A DNA stretch of 64,000 bases from Lachnoanaerobaculum sanguinis (GCF_033242365.1 NZ_BTHK01000004.1:1-64000), one strand, 5' to 3'; shown: positions 16,283 to 24,563, counted from the first letter of the stretch. The notes: generated by a model not told the origin, from the letters alone. Numbers and translations: made by a program.

Positions 16283-18367
16283 TTAATTCTCCGGTAAGAG
16301 ATTTGTCATACTTGAAAGTGATATACCTACAGTTGACAAATTGTGAAGCAGTGATGATGTTCCCGGAGCAAGTATTCCCAAAATACCAAGACCTATCAGA
16401 GAACCGTTAAATCCCATAATAAATCTGAAGTTTGAGTGAACTCTTCTTGTAAGCTTATTTGAAAGTTCTTTTAATCTTACAAGATCATTTAAATCATCAG
16501 CTGATATACATACATCAGCTATCTCTCTGGCAATTGCCGCACCTTCACTGATTGCAATACCGCAGTCTGCAGCCGATAATGCAGGTGAGTCGTTTATACC
16601 GTCACCGATCATTATTACGGTTCTGCCCTTTGCCTTTTCTTTTTCCACGTAGCTTGCCTTATCCTCAGGCAATACTTCAGCGTAGAATTTATCTACTCCT
16701 ACCTCTTTTGCAATAGCTTCGGCCGTGTGGATATTATCTCCTGTCATCATAACTGTCTTTTTAATTCCGAGAGCTTTTAATTTCTTTAAAACATCCTTTG
16801 CTTCGGCTCTTAGAGGATCTGCAATCTCAATAATAGCTGCAAGTCTTCCTGCAATAGCCATAAACAGATGTGAATATCTGTGATCAAGCTCTGAAAGCTT
16901 TTTCTTAGCATCTTCACTAAGAAAAGCTTTTTCATCCTCAATTACAAAATGATAACTTCCTATTACAACTTTGTCACCTTCTATTTTACTTGCAATACCA
17001 TGTGCAACTATATACTGCACCTCTGAATGCATCTCTTTATGACGAATCTTTCTTTCTTTAGCCTCTTTTACCACAGCATTTGCAATAGAGTGAGGATAGT
17101 GCTCCTCAAGACATGCAGCAATCTTTAAGAGCTGATTCTCATCATCTCCGTCAATTCCGATAATTCTTTCTACCTTTGGGCAAGCATAAGTCAGAGTACC
17201 TGTCTTGTCAAATACTATAGTATCCGCATTTGCAATTGCCTCCATAAACTTTCCACCCTTTACAGTGATTTTACTATTTCCGGCCTCTCTCATTGCAGAA
17301 AGTACCGCAAGAGGCATGGAAAGCTTCAATGCACATGAGAAATCCACCATAAGAACCGACAATGCTCTTGTTACATTTCTTGTAAACAGATATGTAAGTC
17401 CTGTTGCAAGTAATGAATAAGGTACAAGTCTGTCTGCAAGTCTGTTTGCCATATTTTCAGTATTTGATTTAAGCTTTTCACTCTCCTCAATCATAGATAC
17501 GATTTTATCATATCTGCTCTGTCCTGTAGTAACAGTTACCTTTAACAGACATTCTCCCTCTTCTACTACTGTTCCTGCATAAACTCTTGATCCTGTTCTT
17601 TTTTCCACAGGAACGGATTCACCTGTAAGAGATGCCTGATTTAACATAGCCTCACCACTTACCATCTCTCCGTCAACAGGCACTACATTTCCTGTATGTA
17701 CTCTGATTATGTCACCTGACTGAATCTGTGAAATAGGAACCGAAACCTCGCCGTCATCTGTTACAAGCCATACCTTATCTACATTTAATGACATACTTCT
17801 CGCAAGGTCGTCTACAGACTTCTTATGTGTCCAGTCCTCAAGCTCATTACCTACACCAAGCAAAAGCATAAGTGAACCTGCTGTTGAGAAATTACCCTGT
17901 GCAATAGATATTCCTATTGAAAGTGCATCAAGCAAATCAACCTCAAACTTTAACTTAAACAAACACTTAAGTCCTTTATATATGTAAGGAGCAGCCTTAA
18001 CAATTGTATAAATATTGTTGATTATATTTGGGAAAAACATATTTCTCACGCCTGTAAACATGAGCATTCCCACCATCTTCTCCTGAAAATCTCTTGTTAT
18101 CTGTCTTCCTGAAGTACTTGGCATACTCTCAAGGAGCTTAGGATTATTATAATCAAATTTTTTAAGTTTATTTATAACTGCATCTCTTGTATTATCCTTA
18201 TAATAAATAGCGACATCGCAGGTTCTTTCATATACAACGGCTTTTCTGATAAAATCAAAGCCTTCCAAATAATACTGAAGCAAATCCGCTTCTTTTACCG
18301 ACATTCTTTTTTGAGCCATGCGCACACGCATTCTTCTGTTTGACTCATGCAAAATTCTACAATTCAC
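16283..18367 (-). CDS. SCA-type P1B metal ATPase, probable ferrosome ATPase (FezB-like)
   Basis: 694 residues. The P-type ATPase motifs are complete: SLTGESVP (actuator, TGES 248-251), DKTGT (phosphorylated Asp, 387-391), HYPHS (HP-type nucleotide site), MMTGDN and GDGINDSP. The transmembrane metal-site motif is SCALKLSMP (344-352), so SCA replaces the CPC of copper/zinc pumps; as I recall, SCA marks the P1B-6 group that includes FezB, the iron pump of ferrosome organelles. The basic N-terminal region (1-90) looks like a degenerate ferredoxin-like metal-binding domain without CxxC. It starts at GTG with AGAGGGA upstream. It is co-transcribed after a small DUF6110-type membrane protein and faces feoAB, which supports an iron role. 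Export of another metal remains possible. Confidence 0.85.
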   Translation of the reverse strand: MNCRILHESNRRMRVRMAQKRMSVKEADLLQYYLEGFDFIRKAVVYERTCDVAIYYKDNTRDAVINKLKKFDYNNPKLLESMPSTSGRQITRDFQEKMVGMLMFTGVRNMFFPNIINNIYTIVKAAPYIYKGLKCLFKLKFEVDLLDALSIGISIAQGNFSTAGSLMLLLGVGNELEDWTHKKSVDDLARSMSLNVDKVWLVTDDGEVSVPISQIQSGDIIRVHTGNVVPVDGEMVSGEAMLNQASLTGESVPVEKRTGSRVYAGTVVEEGECLLKVTVTTGQSRYDKIVSMIEESEKLKSNTENMANRLADRLVPYSLLATGLTYLFTRNVTRALSVLMVDFSCALKLSMPLAVLSAMREAGNSKITVKGGKFMEAIANADTIVFDKTGTLTYACPKVERIIGIDGDDENQLLKIAACLEEHYPHSIANAVVKEAKERKIRHKEMHSEVQYIVAHGIASKIEGDKVVIGSYHFVIEDEKAFLSEDAKKKLSELDHRYSHLFMAIAGRLAAIIEIADPLRAEAKDVLKKLKALGIKKTVMMTGDNIHTAEAIAKEVGVDKFYAEVLPEDKASYVEKEKAKGRTVIMIGDGINDSPALSAADCGIAISEGAAIAREIADVCISADDLNDLVRLKELSNKLTRRVHSNFRFIMGFNGSLIGLGILGILAPGTSSLLHNLSTVGISLSSMTNLLPEN

Positions 18368-18397
18368 TTTTTATCCCTCTACATCTTCTTATAACTT

Positions 18398-18420
18398 AAG
18401 GAAGAGTCAGACTCTTCCTT
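18398..18420 (-). repeat. Perfect hairpin between the small membrane protein and ATPase genes
   Basis: AAGGAAGAGT and ACTCTTCCTT, 10 bp each, flank a 3-nt loop in the 86-nt gap between the two genes. No T-run follows on the minus strand, so it is not a standard terminator. An RNA-stabilising or processing hairpin that sets the ratio of the two proteins is the likeliest role. Confidence 0.6.
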
Positions 18421-18453
18421 ATACTAAAAACTTTATATTACTGATAAGAGAAA

Positions 18454-18720
18454 TTACTCTTCGATGTTACCTTCAGCTTCCTTTGCTGCACGCTCTTCGT
18501 TGATATCCTTAGCCTCTGCTAAAATATCACTTGCATTCTCCTGTACACATGAAACTGTATCCATTACACATTCCTTCATACGAAGCACTGCTGCTGTACC
18601 CTGTGCATATGCCTTCTTAGCATCCTTGCTTGAAAGCAACTTAATTCCTGCTGTACCAAAGAGTGTACCTGCTGCAAACAAACCGAACTTCTTCCATCCA
18701 AAACCATTAAGTAAAAACAT
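18454..18720 (-). CDS. Small glycine-rich membrane protein, DUF6110-like (FezA-like partner)
   Basis: 88 residues. The N-terminus (GWKKFGLFAAGTLFGTAGIKLL, cited here in part as GLFAAGTLFGTAG) is a single glycine-rich hydrophobic segment, followed by SSKDAKKAYAQGTAAVLRMKECVMDTV and a charged helical tail (ILAEAKDINEERAAKEAE). This is the pattern I know from DUF6110 proteins, which sit directly upstream of P1B-type ATPases in gut Firmicutes. In Clostridioides difficile a small membrane protein, FezA, works with the ATPase FezB to form iron-phosphate ferrosomes; equating this protein with FezA is an inference from size, membrane segment and gene order. CTTAAGGAGGTTAAT precedes the ATG, and a promoter lies at 18788-18816. 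Confidence 0.75.
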   Translation of the reverse strand: MFLLNGFGWKKFGLFAAGTLFGTAGIKLLSSKDAKKAYAQGTAAVLRMKECVMDTVSCVQENASDILAEAKDINEERAAKEAEGNIEE

Positions 18721-18734
18721 ATTAACCTCCTTAA

Positions 18735-18970
18735 GTTAGCTTTAACTAAATTTAACAATTATATTTTATAAAATTTATTACGGTAATAATATAGCATAAA
18801 CTTAAATTCTTGTAAATAGAAAATTTACCCCAAAACAAGGCTTTTCCACGTGAATATTGTATTTTATTAAATACTTTTTAGTTAGTTTTTGCTAATATTT
18901 GGCAAATTCAGTAAGTAAACTCTAACTTTTCCTTAAAAAAATCTTGCATTTAATGTTAGTGTATGCTAAC
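18735..18970. promoter_or_regulatory. Four GTTAG-N6-CTAAC-like operators between the ATPase and feo operons
   Basis: Copies: GTTAG-CTTTAA-CTAAA at 18735-18750, GTTAG-TTTTTG-CTAAT at 18881-18896, GTAAG-TAAACT-CTAAC at 18911-18926 and GTTAG-TGTATG-CTAAC at 18955-18970. The core TTAG-N6-CTAA is exact in three of four. The first lies in the leader of the minus-strand operon and the last lies in the expected promoter zone of feoA. The shape resembles DtxR/IdeR boxes (TTAGGTTAGSCTAACCTAA), so the DtxR-family protein at 15766-16131 is a likely binder. Confidence 0.6.
18788..18816 (-). promoter_or_regulatory. Promoter of the small membrane protein-ATPase operon
   Basis: TTTACA (18816-18811), 17 nt and TATATT (18793-18788) on the minus strand; the leader of about 60 nt contains the operator-like repeat at 18735-18750. 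Confidence 0.6.
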
Positions 18971-19017
18971 CTATAGAATGTATTAGTATTAGACATGTTT
19001 CATGAAAAGGAGGAGTT

Positions 19018-19230
19018 ATGATGCCATTACTTATGGCTAACTTAGGTGAAGAATACACAATAAAGCAAATCGGAGGTCGTGAAAAAGATAAGACTTTTTT
19101 AGCAACCCTCGGCTTTGTTGTTGACGGCAAAATCACTGTTGTCAATGCTATGGCAGGAAACTTGATAGTTAATATCAAGGATTCAAGAGTAGCAATCAGC
19201 AAGGAATTGGCCTCAAAAATAATGATCTAA
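19018..19230 (+). CDS. feoA: FeoA-domain protein (first of two)
   Basis: 70 residues forming one SH3-like FeoA domain: EEYTIKQIGGREKDKTFLATLGFVVDGKITVVNAMAGNLIVNIKDSRVAISKELASKI. FeoA proteins act in the cytoplasm with FeoB in ferrous iron uptake, probably by regulating its G domain. The ATGs at 19018 and 19021 are both possible; GGAGG at 19009-19013 lies 4 nt from the first and 7 nt from the second, so the second is slightly favoured. A second feoA and feoB follow on the same strand. The gap of about 105 nt to the next gene includes a small hairpin (CAATGGA-TTT-TCCATTG, 19275-19291). Confidence 0.85.
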   Translation: MMPLLMANLGEEYTIKQIGGREKDKTFLATLGFVVDGKITVVNAMAGNLIVNIKDSRVAISKELASKIMI

Positions 19231-19336
19231 GTTGCCCCTAAATTTTAATTATAGAATGTAAGCACTACATTCGCCAATGGATTTTCCATTGTATGTTTTC
19301 AGAAATCACTTATTATAATGCGGAAAGGAGAATGGA

Positions 19337-19561
19337 ATGGATACTTTAAGAGATGTAAAAATCGGTGAGACCGTTACTGTTGCCAGAGTTCATGGCGAAG
19401 GTCCTATAAAAAGAAGAATCATGGATATGGGTGTAACAAAGGGTACAACTATTCATGTACGTAAGGTAGCTCCTCTTGGTGACCCTATTGAGGTTACTGT
19501 TAGAGGATACGAGCTTTCTATCAGAAAAGCAGATGCGGAAAATATTGAAATAACAAGATAA
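19337..19561 (+). CDS. feoA: FeoA-domain protein (second of two)
   Basis: 74 residues; classical FeoA: LRDVKIGETVTVARVHGEGPIKRRIMDMGVTKGTTIHVRKVAPLGDPIEVTVRGYELSIRKADAENIEI, with the conserved (R/K)RIMDMG and PLGDPIE segments. AAAGGAGAATGG precedes the ATG. Its stop is 9 nt from feoB, so the two are translated from one message. The two FeoA proteins differ clearly: the first lacks the PLGDP strand, so they may have different roles, for example one binding FeoB and the other acting as a regulator. Confidence 0.93.
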   Translation: MDTLRDVKIGETVTVARVHGEGPIKRRIMDMGVTKGTTIHVRKVAPLGDPIEVTVRGYELSIRKADAENIEITR

Positions 19562-19570
19562 GGAGCTAAT

Positions 19571-21700
19571 ATGGCAATCAGAATTGCGCTTACCGGAAAC
19601 CCGAATACCGGTAAAACTACTTTATTTAATGCCTTGACAGGTTCAAACCAGACAGTTGGAAACTGGCCCGGTGTTACCGTTGAAAAGAAGGAAGGAAAAC
19701 TTAAAGGACATACAGATGTTATTATTACAGACCTTCCGGGTGTTTATTCTCTCTCTCCATATACATTGGAGGAAGTTGTAGCAAGAAACTATGTTCTCAA
19801 TGAAAAGCCTGATGCGATACTTAATATAATCGACGGTACAAACCTTGAGAGAAACTTATATCTTACTTCACAGGTCACAGAGTTAGGTGTACCTGTTGTT
19901 ATCGCGGTAAACATGCTCGATGTGCTTGAAAAAAGCGGAAACAAGCTTGATCTTGATAAAATGAGTGAAAAGCTTGGCTGCCCTGTTGTGGAAATATCCG
20001 CACTTAAGGGTACAGGTGTTATGGAAGCTGCAGAAAAAGCTATTGAAATAGCTAAGAGTCACACTCTTCCAAAGGAAAAGCAAGAGTTTGACAAGAATGT
20101 AGAAGAAGCTATCAAAGATATCATCGCTCTTCTTCCAAGCAGTGTACCCGAGCTTCAAAGAAGATGGTACGGAGTTAAGTTGTTCCAAAGAGATGACAAG
20201 GCTATTGAGCAGTTAAATCTTTCAGACAGCACATTGGCTAAAATTGAAAAAATTATAACAAAATGTGAAGATACTATGGATGATGAAGCCGAAAGTATTA
20301 TCACATCCGAGAGATACAATTATATATCAACAGTTATTGCAAGTTTTTATAAGGTTAAAAATAAAGACTATGTAAGTCTTTCAGATAGGATTGATAAGAT
20401 AGTTACAAACAGAATTTTGGGTCTTCCGATATTCGCAGCTATCATGTTTGCCGTTTATTATATTTCTATTACCACTGTAGGTACAGCAATGACCGATTGG
20501 GTAAATGATGTTTTGGTTGCAGAAATTATTCAGCCCGGTGTTCAAGGTTTCCTTGAGTCTGCCGGCGTTGCCGAGTGGCTTGTCGGTCTTATTGTAAACG
20601 GTATTATTGCCGGTGTAGGTGCCGTACTCGGATTCCTTCCTCAGATGCTTACACTCTTCTTCTTCCTCGCTTTCTTAGAGGCTTGCGGATATATGGCGAG
20701 AATTGCATTCGTTATGGACAGGGTTTTTAGAAGATTCGGACTTTCAGGTAAGAGCTTTATTCCAATCCTTATAGGTACAGGTTGTGGTGTTCCTGGAATT
20801 ATGGCTTCAAGAACTATTGAGAGTGAGCATGACAGAAGAATGACGGTTATTACAACCACATTTATTCCATGTTCTGCAAAACTTCCTATTATAGCACTTA
20901 TATCAGGTGCATTGTTTGATAATGACGCGTGGGTTGCTTCATCAGCTTACTTTGTAGGTATTGCCGCTATTGTCGTCTCAGGTATCATGCTTAAGAAGAC
21001 CAAGCTGTTTTCAGGCGATCCTTCACCTTTTGTTATAGAGCTTCCTGCATATCACCTTCCTACAGCAGGTTCAATCCTCAGATCAATGGCTGAAAGAGGT
21101 TGGAGCTTCGTAAAAAAGGCAGGTACAGTTATTACACTTGCAACTATCCTTATATGGTTCCTCAGCTATTTCGGATTTGTAGACGGTTCATTTACATATC
21201 TTACTGAAGATCAGATGGATATTTCTCTTCTTGCAAATATCGGAAACGCATTTGCTTGGATTTTCGCTCCTCTTGGATGGGGTACATGGAAGCCTGCAGT
21301 TGCAGCTATCACAGGACTTATGGCAAAAGAGAATGTCGTAGGTACATTCGGTATTCTATACCATGTATCTGATGTCAATGCCGACACAGGTGAGGGTATC
21401 TGGCAGCTTTTACGTGCCGACTACACACCTATCTCAGCATATTCATTCCTTGTATTCAACCTTCTGTGTGCTCCTTGTATTGCAGCGATGAGTGCTATCA
21501 GAAGAGAGATGAACAGTGTAAAATGGTTCTGGACTGCTGTAGGATATCAATGTGTGTTTGCCTATATCGTAGCTATGATTATATATCAGATAGGATCACT
21601 TATAATTACAGGTAAGTTCGGTATCGGTACAATCTTCGGATTTATCGGAATCGCAGCTATTATTTACGGTCTTGTGCGCAAGCCTTCTGAAGAAAAATAA
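19571..21700 (+). CDS. feoB: Ferrous iron transporter FeoB
   Basis: 709 residues. The N-terminal GTPase has G1 GNPNTGKTT (about 8-16), G2 VTVEKKEG, G3 DLPGVYSLSP and G4 NMLD, followed by a GDI-like helical spacer. The membrane part (about 280-700) contains the paired Gate motifs with conserved Cys (GTGCGVPGIMASRTIE and CSAKLPIIALI) and ends with helices to KPSEEK. It imports Fe(II) across the cytoplasmic membrane and is the main iron route in anaerobes. Order: feoA-feoA-feoB-Cys-rich peptide, the usual clostridial layout. The ATG follows AGGAGCTAAT. The upstream repeats suggest metal-dependent repression. Confidence 0.97.
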   Translation: MAIRIALTGNPNTGKTTLFNALTGSNQTVGNWPGVTVEKKEGKLKGHTDVIITDLPGVYSLSPYTLEEVVARNYVLNEKPDAILNIIDGTNLERNLYLTSQVTELGVPVVIAVNMLDVLEKSGNKLDLDKMSEKLGCPVVEISALKGTGVMEAAEKAIEIAKSHTLPKEKQEFDKNVEEAIKDIIALLPSSVPELQRRWYGVKLFQRDDKAIEQLNLSDSTLAKIEKIITKCEDTMDDEAESIITSERYNYISTVIASFYKVKNKDYVSLSDRIDKIVTNRILGLPIFAAIMFAVYYISITTVGTAMTDWVNDVLVAEIIQPGVQGFLESAGVAEWLVGLIVNGIIAGVGAVLGFLPQMLTLFFFLAFLEACGYMARIAFVMDRVFRRFGLSGKSFIPILIGTGCGVPGIMASRTIESEHDRRMTVITTTFIPCSAKLPIIALISGALFDNDAWVASSAYFVGIAAIVVSGIMLKKTKLFSGDPSPFVIELPAYHLPTAGSILRSMAERGWSFVKKAGTVITLATILIWFLSYFGFVDGSFTYLTEDQMDISLLANIGNAFAWIFAPLGWGTWKPAVAAITGLMAKENVVGTFGILYHVSDVNADTGEGIWQLLRADYTPISAYSFLVFNLLCAPCIAAMSAIRREMNSVKWFWTAVGYQCVFAYIVAMIIYQIGSLIITGKFGIGTIFGFIGIAAIIYGLVRKPSEEK

Positions 21701-21752
21701 TATATTCTAAAAGCTTACGCATAAATTGTTTTATTAAAGAAAGGAGATCATT

Positions 21753-21893
21753 ATGGTAGCAACAGTTGTTATTTCAGCTGCATTGGTCGGCGTAGTAGGT
21801 CTTATTATAAGATCAATTTATAAAGATAAGAAAAGTGGAAAATCCTCCTGTGGTGGAGGATGTGGTGGTTGCTCAGGCAGCTGTCATACCTGA
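21753..21893 (+). CDS. FeoB-associated Cys-rich membrane peptide
   Basis: 46 residues: one hydrophobic segment (VVISAALVGVVGLII), a short basic stretch (RSIYKDKKSGK) and a Cys/Gly tail with CGGGCGGCSGSC and a final His. This matches the FeoB-associated Cys-rich membrane protein family (Pfam FeoB_associated), which follows feoB in Firmicutes and may hand Fe(II) to or from the transporter. AAGGAGATCATT precedes the ATG, 52 nt after feoB. It is short enough to be missed by length cut-offs. A terminator follows. Confidence 0.9.
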   Translation: MVATVVISAALVGVVGLIIRSIYKDKKSGKSSCGGGCGGCSGSCHT

Positions 21894-21925
21894 TTCTTTA
21901 TTCAAATATTGGTATCCAATAAAAA

Positions 21926-21961
21926 GAAAGAGCCCCGGCATTTGCTAGGGCTCTTCTTTTT
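21926..21961. terminator. Bidirectional terminator after the feo operon
   Basis: AAGAGCCC (21928-21935) pairs with GGGCTCTT (21948-21955), followed by CTTTTTT on the plus strand and by TTCTTTTT on the minus strand. The stop codon of the convergent GTPase gene (21945-21947) lies in the loop and its last two codons form one arm. Confidence 0.85.
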
Positions 21962-24554
21962 TACCAAGTCTGATGTTTTCTATTTTTTCTTTTAACTCTC
22001 CTTCTAAAGAATCAAACAATCTGTTTGTAACTGAAGTCTTTTCTATATGTTCTTTTCTGAAAGCCTCTTTGGTATCCTCAAGATTCTTTAAAAACTCCCT
22101 TGCAGAGATAAGTATTGCCCCCTTACCTCTTATAATAATCTGCTCAATACCGTCTGATGTTGCTACGGTGACATCATATCTTTTTATCATTTCATGTGTT
22201 GTCTTTTCTATATACTGATCGGCTGTTTCCGCAGTCTTTGTATATACCACATATACACCCGAGAAATTCTGCACCTCCGTAGGATGATTTACAAGTCTGT
22301 AGGCATCAAATACAACAATAATCTCATAATCCTTATAGGCATTATAATCTATAAGAAGTTCAACAAGTCTGTCTCTTGCCGCATCTATATTTATCTGTGC
22401 AAGTTCATTTAACGACTTTGAAGCAAAAATAATATTATATCCGTCAACCAGCAAGTAATGTCTCTTTTTTGCTCTTTCTTTATAAACATACTCTCTTTCA
22501 GGTGTTCTCTTTACAGGTGCATCCCAGTCTCCTATTCTTGGAGTCACCTTACCGTATGTTCTTTCAAATATGGCCAAAAGCTCTTCGCTGTCGGCTTTTG
22601 TGGCATCATAAGTGGAACGTACTGTCTCTATCTTCTCCTCTTTTTTTACAAGCTCAAACTTCTTTAAAGGCAAATGCATATAGTTAAATACTTCACTCCA
22701 CGGCACTATAAAACTCTCGCCATGAGAACAAAATACGGAGTCCGGAGTATTCTTTGTATCAAACTCCGCAATATACGAACTGCTCTCTATAATCTCATCT
22801 GCATTATGGCATGGCAAAAATCCTCTTAGACTAAATCCTATCTGTCCAAGACCTTTGGTATATGATAAAAGCGTACTTCCATAGTTTTGTATATTGACGG
22901 TAGGTGCATATCCCGTCACTCTGAGAGTCTCTCCACCCTCATAGCTTATATCCTCTGCATTCATATTGTTTAAATCATTTAAAAGCCTACCAAGCGAAGT
23001 CATAGGTATGTTTATTTCAAAATCATAGTACGGCTCCAATAAAATTGATTTGGCATACATCAATCCATGCCTTACAGCTCTGTTTACAGCTTCAAGAAAA
23101 TCTCCGCCCTCGGTATGCTTTTCATGCGCTTTACCTGCTACCAAGGTAAGCACCACATCAGTAAGCTCGCTGCCTGTAAGTACACCTCTAAACTTTGAAG
23201 ATTCAACAATATTTCTTACCTGACTCTGATAATTTTTAGGAAGCTCATCATCCGACACCTCATTTACAAATACTATGCCGCTTCCTCTCTCGCCTTCACT
23301 GATAAGTATATGCACTTCGGCATAATGTCTTAAAGGCTCAAAGTGACCTACACCCTCGATATATCCTGCTATAGTTTCCTTATAAATAATACCGCCGTCT
23401 ATAAAATCGCAGTTTAACCCGAGTCTCTCACCGATAAGATTTTTTATAAGATCTATCTGAACTTCACCCATCAAGTTTACCTTGATTTTAGCAAGTTCTT
23501 CATCATACTCCATTTTTATTTCAGGTATCTCATCAAATATCTGTAAAAGCTTCGGGTATATTTGATTTATACTTATATCGTCGGGGAATACCATATTGTA
23601 GCTGAGTACCGGTAAAAGCTTTTGTACAGGCCTTTTCACATCTCCGAATGTATCACCTGCATGAACTTTTGACAGTCCTGTTACTGCTATAATATCACCT
23701 GCAAAGGCATTTTCTATAGCTATGTATTTTTCACCGTCATAAGCTCTTATCTGATTTATCTTTTCATCAAAGAGTGTATCCTTTACCTTCAGGCTTCCAC
23801 CAAGAAGCTTTATAAAGGAAAGTCTGTTTCCGTTTTCATCATATTTTATCTTGTATACTATTCCTGAAAGTTCATCCGAATACGTCTTTTCGTGTACATA
23901 TTCTTTTATAATTTCAAGTATTCCTTCTATATTAATAAGTTTTAATCCGGAACCGAATATAGTAGGAAATACCTTTGAATTCTCTATACAAAAGCTTATA
24001 TCGGATTTTGTTATATCTTCCCCTTCAATAAACTTTTCTATAAGGTCCTCATCACAGGCTGCAACCTCTTCTAAAAGCATCTTATTTTCCTTTGAAAAGT
24101 CCACTATATTTTTTGAAAGAGATTTTTTAAGACCCTCCAATACTTTAGCCTTGTCAAACTTATCACTGTCTATTTTATTTACAAATATTACAGTAGGTAT
24201 ATTTGCTTCTCTTAATAATCTGAAAAGAGTATGTGAATGTGATTGTACGCCTTCACTTCCGCTGATTACGAGAACTGCAATATCAAGTACGGAAATAGTT
24301 CTTTCCATTTCCGCACTGAAATCTACATGTCCCGGGGTATCAATTATATTTATTTCTATATCATCTATACTTGTTCTTGCAAGCTTTGAAAATATAGTTA
24401 TTCCTCTTTTCCTTTCATATTCGTCATTATCCAAAAAGCTGTCCCCGAAATCCACTCTTCCTGTTTTTCTGAGCTTTCCTGTCTTGTAGAGTATCGCCTC
24501 TATCAATGTAGTTTTTCCGGCATCTACATGTGCCAACACACCGACATTTATCAT
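21945..24554 (-). CDS. TetM/EF-G-like ribosomal GTPase fused to a YacP/Rae1-type NYN ribonuclease
   Basis: 869 residues. Residues 1-650 follow the ribosomal-protection layout (TetM/TetO, EF-G-like): G1 AHVDAGKTT (8-16), RGIT (switch I), DTPGHVDF (G3), NKID (G4), then domains II-V, with GEVQIDLI and the C-terminal DTKNTPDSVFCSHGESFIVPW region. After a charged linker, residues about 699-830 match the NYN/PIN-fold protein YacP (Rae1 of Bacillus subtilis, an endonuclease that cuts mRNA in the ribosomal A site): LLVDGYN, VVFDA, TKTAETADQYIEK, VATSDGIEQ and GKGAILISAREFL, keeping the acidic residues of the active site. So one protein may both dock at the factor site and cleave mRNA. Whether it gives tetracycline resistance is unclear. 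It is 9 nt downstream of ybaK in a radA-ybaK operon. Confidence 0.87.
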   Translation of the reverse strand: MINVGVLAHVDAGKTTLIEAILYKTGKLRKTGRVDFGDSFLDNDEYERKRGITIFSKLARTSIDDIEINIIDTPGHVDFSAEMERTISVLDIAVLVISGSEGVQSHSHTLFRLLREANIPTVIFVNKIDSDKFDKAKVLEGLKKSLSKNIVDFSKENKMLLEEVAACDEDLIEKFIEGEDITKSDISFCIENSKVFPTIFGSGLKLINIEGILEIIKEYVHEKTYSDELSGIVYKIKYDENGNRLSFIKLLGGSLKVKDTLFDEKINQIRAYDGEKYIAIENAFAGDIIAVTGLSKVHAGDTFGDVKRPVQKLLPVLSYNMVFPDDISINQIYPKLLQIFDEIPEIKMEYDEELAKIKVNLMGEVQIDLIKNLIGERLGLNCDFIDGGIIYKETIAGYIEGVGHFEPLRHYAEVHILISEGERGSGIVFVNEVSDDELPKNYQSQVRNIVESSKFRGVLTGSELTDVVLTLVAGKAHEKHTEGGDFLEAVNRAVRHGLMYAKSILLEPYYDFEINIPMTSLGRLLNDLNNMNAEDISYEGGETLRVTGYAPTVNIQNYGSTLLSYTKGLGQIGFSLRGFLPCHNADEIIESSSYIAEFDTKNTPDSVFCSHGESFIVPWSEVFNYMHLPLKKFELVKKEEKIETVRSTYDATKADSEELLAIFERTYGKVTPRIGDWDAPVKRTPEREYVYKERAKKRHYLLVDGYNIIFASKSLNELAQINIDAARDRLVELLIDYNAYKDYEIIVVFDAYRLVNHPTEVQNFSGVYVVYTKTAETADQYIEKTTHEMIKRYDVTVATSDGIEQIIIRGKGAILISAREFLKNLEDTKEAFRKEHIEKTSVTNRLFDSLEGELKEKIENIRLGKKEEP

Positions 24555-24563
24555 GGACTTAAC

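Noticed and set aside
18576..18758. 60-codon minus-strand frame overlapping the small membrane-protein gene
   Set aside because: Out of frame with the gene that has AGGAGG and DUF6110-like sequence; no own ribosome-binding site.
23851..24489. 212-codon plus-strand frame opposite the GTPase-NYN gene
   Set aside because: Ser/Phe/Ile-rich shadow without start signals; the GTPase domain on the other strand is unambiguous.
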